This document shows positions 1 to 9,662 of a DNA stretch of 64,000 nucleotides, piece by piece. Positions within the stretch are counted from its first letter, which is position 1; the number at the start of each line of letters is the position of its first letter. The notes beneath the pieces were generated by a model, which saw only the letters and a list, made by a program, of their open reading frames with translations, made no database searches and was not told the DNA's origin. Origin of the DNA: Lachnobacterium bovis (GTDB lineage Bacteria > Bacillota > Clostridia > Lachnospirales > Lachnospiraceae); the NCBI RefSeq assembly GCF_900111325.1, contig NZ_FOGW01000007.1:62001-126000 (forward strand), in the 5' to 3' direction. Position numbers and translations under genes: made by a program.

Positions 1-251
1 GGCAAGAACAAATAAGAATTCATGCCTATGAGTTTGTTGAAAAAAGACTTTCGCCTCATAATCCTAAAAATGATGGAAGGCAAACTCCGTTAAAAGGCCA
101 TCCAGTTTTTGTGGCTCAGCATGCAACAGGAACGTGTTGCAGAGGATGCTTAGAAAAATGGCATAATATTAAGCAGCAAAAACAATTAAATCCCGATGAA
201 ATAAATTATATATGTGAGGTTCTTTTAGAGTGGATTAATCATCAAATATAA
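1..251 (+). CDS. DUF4186 family protein, C-terminal part
   Basis: The gene is cut by the left edge; the open frame runs from base 3 to a TAA at 249-251 and gives about 82 residues. The translated part contains IRIHAYEFVEKRL, then NPKNDGRQTP, GHPVFVAQHATGTCCRGC and LEKWHNI, which match the conserved core of the DUF4186 family as I remember it. The CCRGC cysteine cluster and nearby histidines suggest a possible metal site, but no function is established for the family. A long hairpin with a T-rich tail follows directly and separates it from the converging MATE gene. Confidence 0.8.
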   Translation, partial: QEQIRIHAYEFVEKRLSPHNPKNDGRQTPLKGHPVFVAQHATGTCCRGCLEKWHNIKQQKQLNPDEINYICEVLLEWINHQI

Positions 252-255
252 AAAT

Positions 256-354
256 CAAACCGACCTTAGAGGGTTAGACTGTAAACGATAAAGTGCAAGA
301 ATTATAGCTATTTATCAAGTACAGTTTAACTGTTAGGGGCGGTTTGTTTTATTA
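256..354. terminator. Long composite hairpin between convergent genes
   Basis: The outer arms CAAACCG (256-262) and CGGTTTG (340-346) are complementary. The inner arms GTTAGACTGTA (273-283) and TACAGTTTAAC (320-330) pair along 11 positions with one G-U. A T-rich tract follows at 347-354. It probably ends transcription of the DUF4186 gene, and perhaps of the MATE gene from the other side. It is much longer than a usual intrinsic terminator. Confidence 0.6.
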
Positions 355-1722
355 TTATGAAATTTTAAATTCTTCTTTTTTTAGTTCGTGTATTATCAGA
401 ACAGTACAAAGCAAAGCTGCTGTAAAATCTGCGATAGGTCCTGCAAACATGATTCCATCAATACCAAAGAAAATAGGTAAAATCAAAATTAAAGGTAATA
501 AAAAGATGATTTGTCTAGTAAGTGATAAGACAATACCTTTTTTTGGTTTTCCGATTGCGGTAAAAAAGTTTGATGAAATTGGTTGCATAAAACAAATACA
601 TATAAAGAATAAAAATATTCTAAAATAGTTAGTCGAAAACTTAAAATATAATTCATTAGCAGTTCCGTTGTCGAATAAAGAAATAATTTGACGAGGAAAA
701 ATTTGGAACATAGCAAATGAAAAAATACTAATAATTGCTCCATACTTAATTGCAAGTAAATAAGCACGTTTAACACGACTATAATTTTTAGCACCATAGT
801 TGAAACTTGCAATAGGTTGAAGTCCTTGAGAAATACCTATTATAAACGCAAAAAATACTTGGGAAACTTTAGTAATTAGTCCAACACAAGTTATAGGAAT
901 TTCTTCTCCGTAAATAGAGCGATGACCGTAATATTTGAGTGATTTATTTAAAATTATTTGAACAATCATCATTGCAACCTGATTAAAACAAGGAGCAGCG
1001 CCAAGGGAAATAACTTTTATGAGGTAAGTCGCATGTGGAATAAAGCAATCTTTTGTAAGTGTCGTTGTTTTAAAATTAGTAAAATAAACAATAACTATTA
1101 TACAAGAAATAACTTGACCAATAACTGTTGCAGTCGCAGCACCAGTCATTCCCCAATGAAAACCAAAAACGAATAATGCATCTAAAACGGTATTTATTAT
1201 TGCGCCGGTCATGTTAATTATCATAGTCATTTTAGGACTTCCGTCAGCTCGAACAAGGTGACCTCCACCAGTGGATAGAATTAAAAAAGGAAATCCAATG
1301 GAAGTGATTCGAGTATATGTAATTGCATATTTTAAAACACTATTAGGAGAACCAAAGAATTTAAGCATTGGAACCATAAAAAACTGAGATACGAAGGTAA
1401 GAATTAATCCACATAAAAACATCATTGTTGCTGAATTTCCAATAAAGTATTTTGCATGAGTGGTATCACCTTTACCTAAGGTTAAATTAAAAGCTGATGC
1501 ACCGCCAATTCCGAATAAAAGAGCACAGGCTATACAAGATATAGTTAATGGAAAAACTATATTAGTTGCTGCATTGCCTAGCCCTCCAACGGAGCGTCCA
1601 ATAAAAAATTGATCAACAATATTGTATAAAGAACTAACTAGCATCGCAATTATACTAGGAATAGCAAATTGTTTGAGAAGTTTTTTTTCAGAAACAGTTG
1701 CTAAAGGGTTAGTTTGCTGCAT
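355..1722 (-). CDS. MATE family multidrug/Na+ efflux transporter
   Basis: This 455-residue polytopic membrane protein belongs to the MATE exporter family, which expels cationic drugs or metabolites in exchange for Na+ or H+. The N-terminus (FAIPSIIAMLVSSLYNIVDQ, then FFIGRSVGGLG) is the typical MATE helix-1/2 signature, and the length and about twelve hydrophobic segments fit the family. It is closest in feel to the MepA/NorM-like branch of Firmicutes; the substrate cannot be told. The start at 1722 is supported by a GAAAGGTG ribosome-binding site. The gene diverges from the downstream hydrolase, and their promoters overlap around 1755-1799. Confidence 0.9.
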   Translation of the reverse strand: MQQTNPLATVSEKKLLKQFAIPSIIAMLVSSLYNIVDQFFIGRSVGGLGNAATNIVFPLTISCIACALLFGIGGASAFNLTLGKGDTTHAKYFIGNSATMMFLCGLILTFVSQFFMVPMLKFFGSPNSVLKYAITYTRITSIGFPFLILSTGGGHLVRADGSPKMTMIINMTGAIINTVLDALFVFGFHWGMTGAATATVIGQVISCIIVIVYFTNFKTTTLTKDCFIPHATYLIKVISLGAAPCFNQVAMMIVQIILNKSLKYYGHRSIYGEEIPITCVGLITKVSQVFFAFIIGISQGLQPIASFNYGAKNYSRVKRAYLLAIKYGAIISIFSFAMFQIFPRQIISLFDNGTANELYFKFSTNYFRIFLFFICICFMQPISSNFFTAIGKPKKGIVLSLTRQIIFLLPLILILPIFFGIDGIMFAGPIADFTAALLCTVLIIHELKKEEFKIS

Positions 1723-1754
1723 TTTATCACACCTTTCAAAAATATATCCTTATT

Positions 1755-1799
1755 AGTTTAGCATAAAATATTTTACAGTGCAAAAAAAAGTGATATTAT
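1755..1799. promoter_or_regulatory. Overlapping divergent promoters, MATE / hydrolase
   Basis: On the plus strand TTTACA (1772-1777) and TATTAT (1794-1799) are 16 bp apart and face the hydrolase gene. On the minus strand TTGCAC (complement of 1778-1783) and TAAACT (complement of 1755-1760) are 17 bp apart and face the MATE gene. The two -35 boxes adjoin, so the promoters probably compete. Confidence 0.45.
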
Positions 1800-1846
1800 A
1801 TAAAAGTAGTTTTATTAGGTTAAGAGAAGATGGGTGAGATAAGAAA

Positions 1847-2425
1847 ATGAATAAAAAAAGTTTAGTTGTTTTATTTCCAGGTGTTGGATATACATGTGAT
1901 AAACCACTTTTATATTACACAGGAAAGTTGTTTGTACAAGATGGTTATGAAATAAAAAAATTATCATATTGTGGATTTCAAAAAAATATTAAAGATGATA
2001 AAGAAAAAATGAATCATGCATATGAGTTGGTTAAAAATCAAACATTAGAACAATTAAAAGACGTTAATTGGGATGAGTATAAAAAAGTTATTTTTATTTC
2101 TAAAAGCATCGGAACAGTTGGTGCGTCATCGTTTTTTAAGTATCTGTCAGATAAGAAAATAATAAAAAAAGACTTAAAAATTTCTAACATTTTCCTAACT
2201 CCTTTAGAAGAAACATTTAAATATGTTATTGAAAAAAGTGGAGTAGTTGTAATTGGTGATAAAGATCAGTGGAGTGATTATACTAAAATTATTGAATTGT
2301 CTAAAAAGTATAAATTGTCATCATATGTTATTGAAAATGCCAATCACTCACTTGAGAATAGCGATATTATTAATAATTTAGAAATTATAGCTAAAGTTGT
2401 AAAAATCGTTGATTCTAGCCGATAA
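1847..2425 (+). CDS. Small alpha/beta-hydrolase fold protein
   Basis: This 192-residue protein looks like a compact alpha/beta hydrolase. An early strand ends in FPGVGYTCD, where an oxyanion loop normally lies. The nucleophile elbow is probably SKSIGT (about residues 86-91), followed by a possible acid in GDKDQW and a histidine in ENANHSLE near the C-terminus. The order Ser-Asp-His fits the fold, but the substrate is unknown. There is no signal peptide, so it should be cytoplasmic. It precedes the RpiB-like gene by about 50 bp and may share its transcript. Assignment rests on motif order only. Confidence 0.6.
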   Translation: MNKKSLVVLFPGVGYTCDKPLLYYTGKLFVQDGYEIKKLSYCGFQKNIKDDKEKMNHAYELVKNQTLEQLKDVNWDEYKKVIFISKSIGTVGASSFFKYLSDKKIIKKDLKISNIFLTPLEETFKYVIEKSGVVVIGDKDQWSDYTKIIELSKKYKLSSYVIENANHSLENSDIINNLEIIAKVVKIVDSSR

Positions 2426-2474
2426 AACATGTAGTAAAGTGCGAATATTTTTATTATTAGGAGGTGCATTGTAG

Positions 2475-2936
2475 ATGAAAATCGCAATGGCATGTGATCA
2501 TGCAGGAACAAAATTAAAAAATGAAATTAAGGAATATTTAATTAGTGAAGGACATGAAGTAGTAGATTTTGGTACAAAAGATGAAAATTCATGTGATTTA
2601 TCTGATTTTGTATATCCAGCTTCTTTAGCAGTTGCAAAAGGCGAGTGTGAAAGAGGAATATTTGTAGATGGTGTTGGTTATGGTAGTGCATTAATCGCAA
2701 ATAAAATTAATGGTGTATATGCGGCAGTTTGCCAAGATACATTTTGTGCTAAATTAGCAAGATGGCACACAGACTCAAATGTATTATGTTTAGGTGCTAA
2801 GATTATTGGTAGTATGATTGCCATGGAAATAGTAAAAGATTGGATGGCAACTGAAGCTCTAACAGATGAAAAATATAGAAGAAGAGTTAAAAAAGTTGAA
2901 GAAATTAATGACAAACATTGTGTTCCAGTAAAATAG
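2475..2936 (+). CDS. RpiB/LacAB-type sugar-phosphate isomerase
   Basis: This 153-residue cytoplasmic protein has the full length and layout of the RpiB/LacA/LacB family, which interconverts aldose and ketose phosphates. ACDHAG lies at residues 6-11, the GYGSALIANK loop at 68-77 and HTDSNVLCLG after residue 95. The position normally held by the catalytic cysteine (GxxxCGTG in typical RpiB) is here Asp65 in FVDGVGYG. The fold is therefore clear, while activity as ribose-5-phosphate isomerase is uncertain; it may act on another sugar phosphate. An AGGAGGTG site precedes the ATG. Confidence 0.8.
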   Translation: MKIAMACDHAGTKLKNEIKEYLISEGHEVVDFGTKDENSCDLSDFVYPASLAVAKGECERGIFVDGVGYGSALIANKINGVYAAVCQDTFCAKLARWHTDSNVLCLGAKIIGSMIAMEIVKDWMATEALTDEKYRRRVKKVEEINDKHCVPVK

Positions 2937-3004
2937 TCTCTTAAGTGATAGCTTTAGTGTTTCAGAAGTATTGTTCAGGGTTTATATGATGTGTAGGAGG
3001 TCCT

Positions 3005-4504
3005 ATGAGAGAGCAAGAATTTGTATATGCGGACTTAACGAAACAGAAGGCAAGAATGAATCGGGCACTTGTAATGGGTTACGTAATTTTTGCGTTTTTC
3101 ATTTTTTTGATAAGTGGAGTTAATTATGTAGCGAAATTAAATACATTAAAAACAGTTTTGAATGTAGATGGTTGTACACTTATTGTATTATTTTTATTAG
3201 TTTTAGATTTAAAGTTGGATAAAAATAAAGAGAGATTAAGATATTGTGCATTGTTTGGACTTATTTTAATCCAGATAGTTACATCTATTGTTTATAATGC
3301 AAGTTATATTTCAGTTTTAGTTACAGCTCCATTGATAGGTTGTATATTGTTTTATGATAAAATTTTTTCTGCATTGGCAGGCATATTAGTTAGTTCTTCA
3401 TGTTTAGGAATATTTTTAGTAAAAAAATTTGTTCTTAAAAATGTATCAGTAGAAGATACAGTAGTTGAATCCTTTTTGATTGCCGCAATAATCTTAGTTG
3501 TGGCTATAGCATATTTGGCAGTTTCAATAGGTAAAGAATTTCAAAGTGATATGTTTGGAAAAATTGACTATGATAAAAGTATCCAGGATAAAATGCTAGG
3601 AGAAATAGTTTCAGTGGCTGATTCTGTTAGAAATCAAACTAACAGTGCAATGACTAATATGAGAGAATTAGAAGATGCAACAGGAGTAGTTCATAAGGTT
3701 GTAAACGATATTACTGTAAGTAACATGTCTACAGTAGAAAATGTTCAAACTCAAACTCAAATGACTCAAAATATTCAAGAATCAATTGAGGAAACACTTA
3801 AATACGCAAAAGATATGGTTGAGATTGCTAATGGAGCAGAAGAGATTAATGGAAACAATCAAGTGACTATTAATAAATTAAAAGAGCAAGCTGCAACTAT
3901 TCAAAATACAAACTCACATGTAGCGACAGCAATGGATAATTTGCAAGAAAAAACAGAAGCTGTTAAAGGTATAGCAGATACAATTTTTTCAATATCAAGT
4001 CAGACAAATTTATTGGCTCTTAATGCATCAATAGAAAGTGCAAGGGCAGGTGAAGCAGGTCGAGGATTTGCTGTGGTTGCAGATGAAATCAGAGAATTAG
4101 CTGAAAAAACAAGGGCAGAGACAGAAACAATTGCAAATGTATTAGAGGAACTTTCGTTTAATGCAAATAATGCAGCAGAGGCTGTTAAAGAATCAACAGA
4201 AGCAACAAATTCACAAAATGAACTTATTACAGAAGCAGCAGGAAGTTTTGAAGCTATGAGCAAGAGTGTTGGTGAATTGACTAGAAATATAAATGAAATA
4301 GATATTATGATTAATAGTTTATCTGACGCAAATAATCAGATAGTGGATAATATTATGCAGTTGTCATCTGTATCGCAAGAGGTTGCTTCTAGTTCAGAAC
4401 AAGCTCAAGAATATAGTAATCGTAATCTTGAAAAAGTTGAAACTACTAAAGGTTTACTTGAAAAAATTGAAAATGAAGCTGGAAAACTAGATAAATATAT
4501 TTGA
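3005..4504 (+). CDS. Methyl-accepting chemotaxis protein, six-TM sensor
   Basis: This 499-residue chemoreceptor has a hydrophobic N-terminal third (about residues 18-190) with around six membrane helices and little extracellular domain, so it probably senses within the membrane. A cytoplasmic coiled-coil signalling domain follows, with the highly conserved hairpin tip SSQTNLLALNASIESARAGE and FAVVADEIRELAEKT, which binds CheA and CheW. No HAMP domain is obvious. A GGAGG site precedes the ATG. The gene lies just upstream of two diguanylate cyclases of similar membrane style, so this is a signalling cluster. The ligand is unknown. Confidence 0.9.
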   Translation: MREQEFVYADLTKQKARMNRALVMGYVIFAFFIFLISGVNYVAKLNTLKTVLNVDGCTLIVLFLLVLDLKLDKNKERLRYCALFGLILIQIVTSIVYNASYISVLVTAPLIGCILFYDKIFSALAGILVSSSCLGIFLVKKFVLKNVSVEDTVVESFLIAAIILVVAIAYLAVSIGKEFQSDMFGKIDYDKSIQDKMLGEIVSVADSVRNQTNSAMTNMRELEDATGVVHKVVNDITVSNMSTVENVQTQTQMTQNIQESIEETLKYAKDMVEIANGAEEINGNNQVTINKLKEQAATIQNTNSHVATAMDNLQEKTEAVKGIADTIFSISSQTNLLALNASIESARAGEAGRGFAVVADEIRELAEKTRAETETIANVLEELSFNANNAAEAVKESTEATNSQNELITEAAGSFEAMSKSVGELTRNINEIDIMINSLSDANNQIVDNIMQLSSVSQEVASSSEQAQEYSNRNLEKVETTKGLLEKIENEAGKLDKYI

Positions 4505-4562
4505 AATAAAAATTATAGAATTAAACACAAAAACCATAAAATACAGGGAGGAGAGTGAGACT

Positions 4563-6203
4563 ATGAATAATGTATTTACCGAAAAAGATAGGCTATTTAT
4601 TGTTTTAGTTTCACTTCTCGTTGTATTTATGTGGATAGCATCCTCGATGATATTTACAGATGGGGGTGTTAAAAAATACACAATTGAAAAGAAAAATGTA
4701 ATTAAATTAGTACCACAAAAAATAGAAGAAATTCCACAAAAAAATTCGGATATACCGATAAAAAGGTATTATTTGAATGGAAAAACAATAAGAAATAATG
4801 GTGGATGCCTTCAATTTTATAGTCATTACACAGCAATTAATATTGAAGAAATGTATACAACAGGTGAAAAAAAGTGCGTTTATAGGGTAGAAAAATCAAA
4901 CTCCCCTTTTGGAAGAAATTCAGGTACGCGCTTTAATTTTGCTTTAATTTCGCCACAAGTTCAAAAAGTTATAGTGGAAACAAAGGATGATTTTTCAATG
5001 ACATCTAAACCAATAACATTTGAATGTGGAGAAGAATCAACACTTTATTATAATTTTATAATAAAGAATTTGTCGAGGTATGCACTTGTTACAATTGAGT
5101 TGCTTCTTGGAATTTATATTATTATAAGCTATTGGCTAGTTGGCTATAAGAAAAAAAGACAAAGATATATCTTGTATTATGGAACTTTGTTAATGTACAT
5201 GGGAATGTGGTGCTCTTTAGAGATGGATATTTTAAACGTTTTGTTTGATAATAGTTCATCCGTATATTTTATGATTTATGGCATTTTATTAACAGTTCCT
5301 ATTCCTTTTATTTTATTTGTGGATTCTTATTATGGTGTAAAATATAATTGGTTTTCAGAAATAATAAAATTAGTGTCTGCAATACAAGCTTTTATATATG
5401 TAGTATTGCAACTTTTAGGAATAATAGAATTTAGAGAAATATTAACATGGATCCAAATAGTTTTGACAGCTATGAATGGGTATCTTATTTATGTATCCTA
5501 TTTATTTTTTAAGAATAATAAGGATACAGTTTATAAAATTGAAAAAATTACAGAAACGTGTGGCTTGTTAATTGGTTATGTGTTGGCTGTTTTATCATAT
5601 AGGATGATGCATTTTGAGAATAATTTTTATGTGTTAGTGTTGGTTGTAGCATACAGTGTTGGAGTGTGGTATAATATCACGAAGCGCGAAATTGTATTAG
5701 ACGAAGAAAATAAACGCATAGAAATATATCGTTCTCAGGCAGAGTATGATATTTTGACGAATATCAAAAATAGAAATAGTTTTGAAAATTTTATGTTCGG
5801 TTTAAAAGAGTATAGTGGGTATAGTGTGTGCGTATTTGATGTAAATAATTTAAAACATTGCAATGATACCTATGGTCATAAGGCTGGAGATAGACTAATA
5901 GTAGCCTGTGCTAACTGTATTAAAGATGTATTTGAAAAATTAGGTGATGTATATAGAATTGGTGGTGACGAATTCTGTGTCATCCTAAAAAAAAGAGACA
6001 AAAAAGATATTGAGTTATTACTAGATGATTTGAAGAGTTTACAAGATGAGTATAATAAATCTAATCATGAGGTAAAAATGGAGGTCGCTGCAGGTTACGC
6101 TATTTTTTCGACGAAATATGATGATAATCTAGAAAATACTTTTTCGAGAGCTGATAAAATGATGTATTATAATAAGAGAAATATAAAAGAAAAGACTAAC
6201 TAG
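4563..6203 (+). CDS. Membrane diguanylate cyclase, 7TM sensor plus GGDEF
   Basis: This 546-residue protein should make c-di-GMP from two GTP. It has an N-terminal membrane helix (about 12-30), an extracellular segment (about 35-170), seven further membrane helices (about 175-375) and a C-terminal GGDEF domain. The active motif GGDEF is intact at 467-471 and the nucleotide-binding stretch DVNNLKHCNDTYGHKAGD is canonical. The RxxD product-inhibition site expected just before GGDEF is absent (EKLG instead), so feedback inhibition may be lost. The layout resembles 7TMR-DISM receptors. It is a paralogue of the cyclase at 7964-9604, which has the same length. Confidence 0.88.
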   Translation: MNNVFTEKDRLFIVLVSLLVVFMWIASSMIFTDGGVKKYTIEKKNVIKLVPQKIEEIPQKNSDIPIKRYYLNGKTIRNNGGCLQFYSHYTAINIEEMYTTGEKKCVYRVEKSNSPFGRNSGTRFNFALISPQVQKVIVETKDDFSMTSKPITFECGEESTLYYNFIIKNLSRYALVTIELLLGIYIIISYWLVGYKKKRQRYILYYGTLLMYMGMWCSLEMDILNVLFDNSSSVYFMIYGILLTVPIPFILFVDSYYGVKYNWFSEIIKLVSAIQAFIYVVLQLLGIIEFREILTWIQIVLTAMNGYLIYVSYLFFKNNKDTVYKIEKITETCGLLIGYVLAVLSYRMMHFENNFYVLVLVVAYSVGVWYNITKREIVLDEENKRIEIYRSQAEYDILTNIKNRNSFENFMFGLKEYSGYSVCVFDVNNLKHCNDTYGHKAGDRLIVACANCIKDVFEKLGDVYRIGGDEFCVILKKRDKKDIELLLDDLKSLQDEYNKSNHEVKMEVAAGYAIFSTKYDDNLENTFSRADKMMYYNKRNIKEKTN

Positions 6204-6225
6204 TTGTGTTAGAAAGGTATAAAAA

Positions 6226-7929
6226 ATGATTAAAGTTGAGAATTTATCATATTCTTTTCCAGATAAAGAATTATATAAAGATGTTTCATTTGAAATAGAA
6301 GAAGGAATGCATTGCGTATTTATTGGAAGTAATGGTACAGGAAAAACAACATTAATTGATATGATGTTAGATCCAAAAAAGTATTTATACGACGGAAAAA
6401 TAACAGGTTTAGAAAACAAAAGAATAGGTTATGTAAAACAATTTGAAGTACATGATAAAGCGTGTAATACTACTGTTTTTGAATATTTAAATGAATATTT
6501 TGTTAAATTATTAAAAGAGACAGAAGATACATGTGCTATGATGGCTGAAGCTGAAAACATGGATGAATTATTCGAAAAATATCAAAGTTTATTAGATGAG
6601 TTTTTAGCATTAGATGGAGAACATGCTTCTACTAATATTTATAAAGCATTAAAGGATGCTGATTTATTTGAAAAGTGTGATTTACCTATTAAGGATATTT
6701 CAGGTGGAGAATTTAAGCTTGTTCAAGTTATAAAGGCAATGCTTATGAAACCAGATTTGTTAATTATGGATGAACCAGATGTCTTTTTAGATTTTAAAAA
6801 TTTAAATGGTTTAGTTGAATTAATAAAAACATATCCTAAAACAATGCTTGTTATAACACATAACAGATTCCTATTAAATCATTGTTTTAATCAGATTCTT
6901 CAGATTGAAAACTGCGAAGTTCAACAGTTTATCGGTAATTTTATAGAATATAACTTAATGAGATTAGAAACTAAGTTAGAAAATAGACAAATTGAGAAAC
7001 AACAGGATGAAGAAATCGAAAAAAATGAGCAAATGGTTAAAAAGTTAAGAGCAACTGCAACCGTTATTGATTCGGCATCTCGTGGACGCCAATTGAAAGC
7101 AAGAGTTAGCTATTTAGAAAGACTTAAGATGAATAAGATTAAGTCACCATTTTTAGAGACTCCTGTATATGATATTCAAATTGAACCTTCTGATTCATTA
7201 GAAGAAGAAGATATTGCAATCAAGGTCTCAGATTTTGGAGTTGAATTTGAAGAAAAATTATTAGAAAAAGTTGAATTCGATATAAAAGGAAGAGAAAAAG
7301 TCGCAATTGTTGGAGCTAACGGAACAGGTAAAACTACACTTTTAAATCGTATTATGAAAGTGGCAAATGATTCTGTTGCAGAGAAACTGTCAGAAAATGT
7401 AGATAACAAGAATTTTACTGGAAAGATTGAATTTTCACCTAATGCTAGTATTTCTATTTTGTCACAAACAAGAGACGATTTAGAAGAGACTTCTGAAGAC
7501 AAAAAAATGTCTGGTGGAGAAAAAAATATGTATCAGGTGAAAGAAGTTACATCTAAGAAACCAAATGTTTTAATATTAGATGAGCCAACAAGTCACTTAG
7601 ATATTTATGCGCAAGAATCATTAGAAAAGGCTTTAAAAGAATATAATGGAGCAGTTCTTTTTGTTTCGCATGATTTTTATACTATTGCAACTTTAGCAGA
7701 TAGAGTGTTATTAGTAGAGAATAATTCTATTCGTCAAATGAGTAATAGAGCATTTAGAAAAATGATTTATTCAAAGCATTTTAATAAAGATTATTTATTA
7801 CTTGAGCAAAAGAAAAAAGAAGTTGAAAGACGAATTGAACAGCATTTATTGAAAGATGAATTTTCAAAAGCAAAAAAACTTTGTGATGAATTAGAAGAAA
7901 TAACAGAGAAAATGACTGAAATTAGATAA
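6226..7929 (+). CDS. ABC-F family ATPase (ribosome-associated type)
   Basis: This 567-residue soluble protein has two ABC ATPase domains and no membrane segment, the ABC-F plan. Members bind the ribosomal E site and act in translation rescue or antibiotic protection. Walker A motifs are GSNGTGKT (about residue 33) and GANGTGKT (about 364). Signatures are ISGGEFK and MSGGEKN. Walker B regions are LLIMDEPDVFLDF and VLILDEPTSHLD. A basic, charged linker (about 240-305) joins the domains, and the tail is a coiled coil. The second signature lacks the usual Gln-Arg after SGGE. It lies between two cyclase genes with gaps of 22 and 34 bp, so all three are probably co-transcribed. Confidence 0.88.
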   Translation: MIKVENLSYSFPDKELYKDVSFEIEEGMHCVFIGSNGTGKTTLIDMMLDPKKYLYDGKITGLENKRIGYVKQFEVHDKACNTTVFEYLNEYFVKLLKETEDTCAMMAEAENMDELFEKYQSLLDEFLALDGEHASTNIYKALKDADLFEKCDLPIKDISGGEFKLVQVIKAMLMKPDLLIMDEPDVFLDFKNLNGLVELIKTYPKTMLVITHNRFLLNHCFNQILQIENCEVQQFIGNFIEYNLMRLETKLENRQIEKQQDEEIEKNEQMVKKLRATATVIDSASRGRQLKARVSYLERLKMNKIKSPFLETPVYDIQIEPSDSLEEEDIAIKVSDFGVEFEEKLLEKVEFDIKGREKVAIVGANGTGKTTLLNRIMKVANDSVAEKLSENVDNKNFTGKIEFSPNASISILSQTRDDLEETSEDKKMSGGEKNMYQVKEVTSKKPNVLILDEPTSHLDIYAQESLEKALKEYNGAVLFVSHDFYTIATLADRVLLVENNSIRQMSNRAFRKMIYSKHFNKDYLLLEQKKKEVERRIEQHLLKDEFSKAKKLCDELEEITEKMTEIR

Positions 7930-7963
7930 AAGACTTTAAGTTTTTAACTTGGGGGGATGGTCT

Positions 7964-9604
7964 ATGAAGAAGATTAGTAATAGAACTAGAAAAATTTTCT
8001 ATTGGATAGAAGTAATTATAGTATCTATAATTTTCTTCCTTATGATAGCTTCTAATTTCCTTAAATATAATCAAGAATTTAATCTAAATGATGAAAAACA
8101 AAAAATTGAAGTCATTAAGCCTAAAAAGGTAGTTAAAATGGATGGATTAAAAACATTATATGTTTTTGATAGAGATGAGATACTGAAAAAAGGTAAAATG
8201 ATTTCTTTTTTTACTAATAGATTAGAAGTTGATGCGTATGTTGACGGAGAAAAAATATATAGTTGTCATAAAGTTAATTCAAAATATGGCGAAACAACTG
8301 GAAACGTATGGAATCAAGTCATTATTAGAAATGATATAATGAATGATGTTTATATTTATACGAAATATGAAACTAGAATTAATAATATAAAAAATATACA
8401 TTTTCTTATAGGGGATAAATCATTGACGATAAAGACTCTATTAGAAAAATATTTTTTAGAATTGATGGTTTCAATTATTGTTATAATAATTGGCTTGTAT
8501 ATTTGTGCTAATTTTGCTTTTGCTACGGTGGAATTAGATCAAAGTGATGGCGCAATGTATTGTGGAATTGTACTCGTATTATTAGGAATATGGGCGGTGA
8601 ATGAGTCACATATTGTTACGATGTTTTATAGAAATAGTGTGGCACGTTATTTTACAAGCTATTTAATTATAATGCTTATACCATATCCATTATTGATTTT
8701 TTTTAGTAAATACTATAATAGGCATAATAAAGTAGTTCATTTTGTGGTTGGAATTGGATATATTTTAAATATAATTTTTTCATTGTTATTTCAACTAGCT
8801 GGTATTTTTGAATTACATCAAAGTGTTATTGTAACTCATATGCTTTGCCTTATCGTGATAGTAGATTTGATGTATACGGGAATTATTACGATTAAACAAA
8901 ATATGCGGCATCAGAGGCATAGTATAGGGGCTGTTGTTGAAATTATTGGGTTGTTTTTAAGTATAATTAGTATAATCATTATATATTATTTTGTTAGATT
9001 TGATACTTATATGTATGCGATTACAATGATTATTATTGTAAGTTCAATTATATGGGGCAAACTCGCAGGAAATAGATCAAAGTTATTAGATGAAAAGCAG
9101 AGACTTGAGTACTATTATAATTTAGCTGAAAAAGATGTTCTTACAGGATTAAAAAACAGAAATTCCTATGAACGATGGATGAGAGAACGTCAAAGAAAAA
9201 TTAATGTTGCAATAATTACCTATGATTTAAATGATTTAAAAAAAACAAATGATGTTTTTGGGCATCTTGAGGGTGATACATACATCATAGAAGCGGCTAA
9301 GATTATTGATAAAGTTTTTAATGAAGTTGGTGAAAGTTATAGAATTGGTGGAGATGAGTTTTGCACTATTATAACAAATAAATTAGATATGCCAATTAGT
9401 AAATATATTAATACAATTAAACTTTTACAAGAAATGTATAATCGTACAGAACCGGCTATAATTATGAATATAGCCATTGGTTATGCTATCTTTGATAAGA
9501 ACATAGACAATAGTTTAGAGGATACAAGAGATAGAGCTGATGCTATGATGTACAAGAATAAGCGAAGATTAAAAAACAAAAATGGACCGCTTGAAGTAGA
9601 ATGA
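7964..9604 (+). CDS. Membrane diguanylate cyclase, second paralogue
   Basis: A TTG at 7949 would add five residues, but the ATG at 7964 is chosen because a GGGGGGA ribosome-binding site lies 6 bases before it. The 546-residue product repeats the plan of the cyclase at 4563: an N-terminal helix, an extracellular domain (about 40-155), seven membrane helices and a GGDEF domain. GGDEF is intact at 462-466 and the binding motif is DLNDLKKTNDVFGHLEGD. The RxxD inhibitory site is again missing (NEVG in its place). Sequence between the two paralogues has diverged strongly in the sensor part, suggesting different inputs and a common c-di-GMP output. Confidence 0.88.
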   Translation: MKKISNRTRKIFYWIEVIIVSIIFFLMIASNFLKYNQEFNLNDEKQKIEVIKPKKVVKMDGLKTLYVFDRDEILKKGKMISFFTNRLEVDAYVDGEKIYSCHKVNSKYGETTGNVWNQVIIRNDIMNDVYIYTKYETRINNIKNIHFLIGDKSLTIKTLLEKYFLELMVSIIVIIIGLYICANFAFATVELDQSDGAMYCGIVLVLLGIWAVNESHIVTMFYRNSVARYFTSYLIIMLIPYPLLIFFSKYYNRHNKVVHFVVGIGYILNIIFSLLFQLAGIFELHQSVIVTHMLCLIVIVDLMYTGIITIKQNMRHQRHSIGAVVEIIGLFLSIISIIIIYYFVRFDTYMYAITMIIIVSSIIWGKLAGNRSKLLDEKQRLEYYYNLAEKDVLTGLKNRNSYERWMRERQRKINVAIITYDLNDLKKTNDVFGHLEGDTYIIEAAKIIDKVFNEVGESYRIGGDEFCTIITNKLDMPISKYINTIKLLQEMYNRTEPAIIMNIAIGYAIFDKNIDNSLEDTRDRADAMMYKNKRRLKNKNGPLEVE

Positions 9605-9662
9605 AAAATTTGTTAAACTAGTAAAGAGACAAAATTTGAGACAGAGTAGTAGGTGTTATTTT

